A stretch of 5,754 bases of DNA from positions 1-5,754 of the forward strand of contig DJMI01000070.1 of assembly GCA_002435335.1 (NCBI GenBank). The letters run 5' to 3'. The notes beneath the pieces are model-generated. The model was given only the letters and a program-made list of their open reading frames with translations, ran no database searches and was not told the origin of the DNA. Shown in pieces: positions 5,374 to 5,754 of the stretch. A program made the translations under genes and the position numbers. The DNA is from Nitrosomonas sp. UBA6494 (GTDB lineage: Bacteria; Pseudomonadota; Gammaproteobacteria; Burkholderiales; Nitrosomonadaceae). Numbering within the stretch: position 1 is the first letter of the stretch; every line of letters starts with the position of its first letter.

Positions 5374-5718
5374 ATGGAAACACTGGCTTTACCCTGGCGC
5401 ATCTTCCCAAAAACGGTCGAAGCAGCTTGTTATAACCGTGGGCGACTTGCTTTGCTGCGATTAGGCCATCCATTGCGAGTTACTCTACTGAAGCATCGTG
5501 GATTAGAAGTCATTCTAGACAGGACCATGTGGTTATGTGTTGATAGCAATACAGATGATCAGCCGATTCTGGCATGGCGCGAGTTTCAGATCCGTGGGCG
5601 ACGAAGTTTACATCTACCCATATCTTGTGAATTGTGGTTATACCATAGCTGCGCAGGTCTTATCATGGGTTCGGCTCTGGAGGATTTGGATCAGGCACTT
5701 GAGAAAATTATGCATTGA
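5374..5718 (+). CDS. uncharacterised small protein downstream of cbbX
   Basis: This ORF encodes 114 residues and ends in TGA at 5716-5718. I do not recognise a named family. The protein looks soluble: no signal peptide or membrane segment, alternating short hydrophobic strands (LALLRLGHPLRVTLLK, EVILDRTMWLCV) and a charged C-terminal helix (ALEDLDQALEKIM). It is rich in Arg and Leu and has four Cys (19, 55, 85, 93) and several Trp (8, 53, 68, 88). It begins 32 bases after cbbX on the same strand with no visible terminator or promoter between, so it is probably co-transcribed and may serve RuBisCO assembly, activation or regulation. That role is a guess from position. ATG 5374 is preferred over an in-frame TTG at 5365, but neither has a Shine-Dalgarno sequence. 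Only 36 bases remain after it, with nothing recognisable. Confidence 0.75.
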   Translation: METLALPWRIFPKTVEAACYNRGRLALLRLGHPLRVTLLKHRGLEVILDRTMWLCVDSNTDDQPILAWREFQIRGRRSLHLPISCELWLYHSCAGLIMGSALEDLDQALEKIMH

Positions 5719-5754
5719 AATGATTCTTTTACCGTAAGCTCCCAATCCAGCCAC

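Noticed and set aside
1..5754. CRISPR array, tRNA or rRNA genes
   Set aside because: No regularly spaced repeats and no tRNA- or rRNA-like sequence were found on reading both strands.

Overview
The window holds a chromosomal Calvin-cycle locus of a chemolithoautotrophic proteobacterium. It has a LysR-type regulator (cbbR) divergent from a RuBisCO operon cbbL-cbbS-cbbX, followed by a small uncharacterised gene. The RuBisCO is the red-like form I (IC/ID type). The large subunit has the IC-type N-terminus and a tail ending in DFVPSTTANV, the small subunit has the long C-terminal extension, and the partner is a CbbX-type AAA+ activase. The moderate to low GC content, the dense short inverted-repeat elements and the style of the proteins suggest a betaproteobacterial ammonia oxidiser or relative (Nitrosomonas/Nitrosospira-like). 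The organism is an inference.

Layout. Positions 1-438 (minus strand) are the N-terminal half of a MacB/LolD-type ABC ATPase, clearly GC-richer than the rest. Positions 439-1079 carry no convincing gene. They hold two short non-coding elements bounded by terminal inverted repeats (633-776, flanked by ATAA on both sides; and 905-1065, flanked by TA) and a weak terminator-like hairpin (844-888). Positions 1080-2039 (minus strand) are cbbR. The divergent intergenic region 2040-2336 contains a hairpin-rich, possibly element-derived segment (about 2070-2174), then an AT-rich array of ATCTAT half-sites that I read as the CbbR operator, then the cbbL promoter and a strong ribosome-binding site. cbbL (2337-3812) and cbbS (3833-4267) are 20 bases apart. 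A perfect 14-bp stem-loop follows cbbS. cbbX (4406-5341) starts after a 138-base gap that repeats the ATCTATC and ATAGATATA words of the cbbR-cbbL operator. A 114-residue ORF (5374-5718) follows 32 bases after cbbX.

How the genes work together. CbbR would activate the operon in response to the metabolic state. CbbL and CbbS assemble into the L8S8 carboxylase. CbbX would use ATP to pull on the CbbL C-terminal tail and release inhibitory sugar phosphates from dead-end active sites. The hairpin after cbbS probably keeps the two RuBisCO subunits expressed far above CbbX. No carboxysome genes and no cbbQ/cbbO appear in the window. The least explained items are the small ORF after cbbX, the three element-like inverted-repeat segments around cbbR, and the shared repeat words upstream of cbbX.
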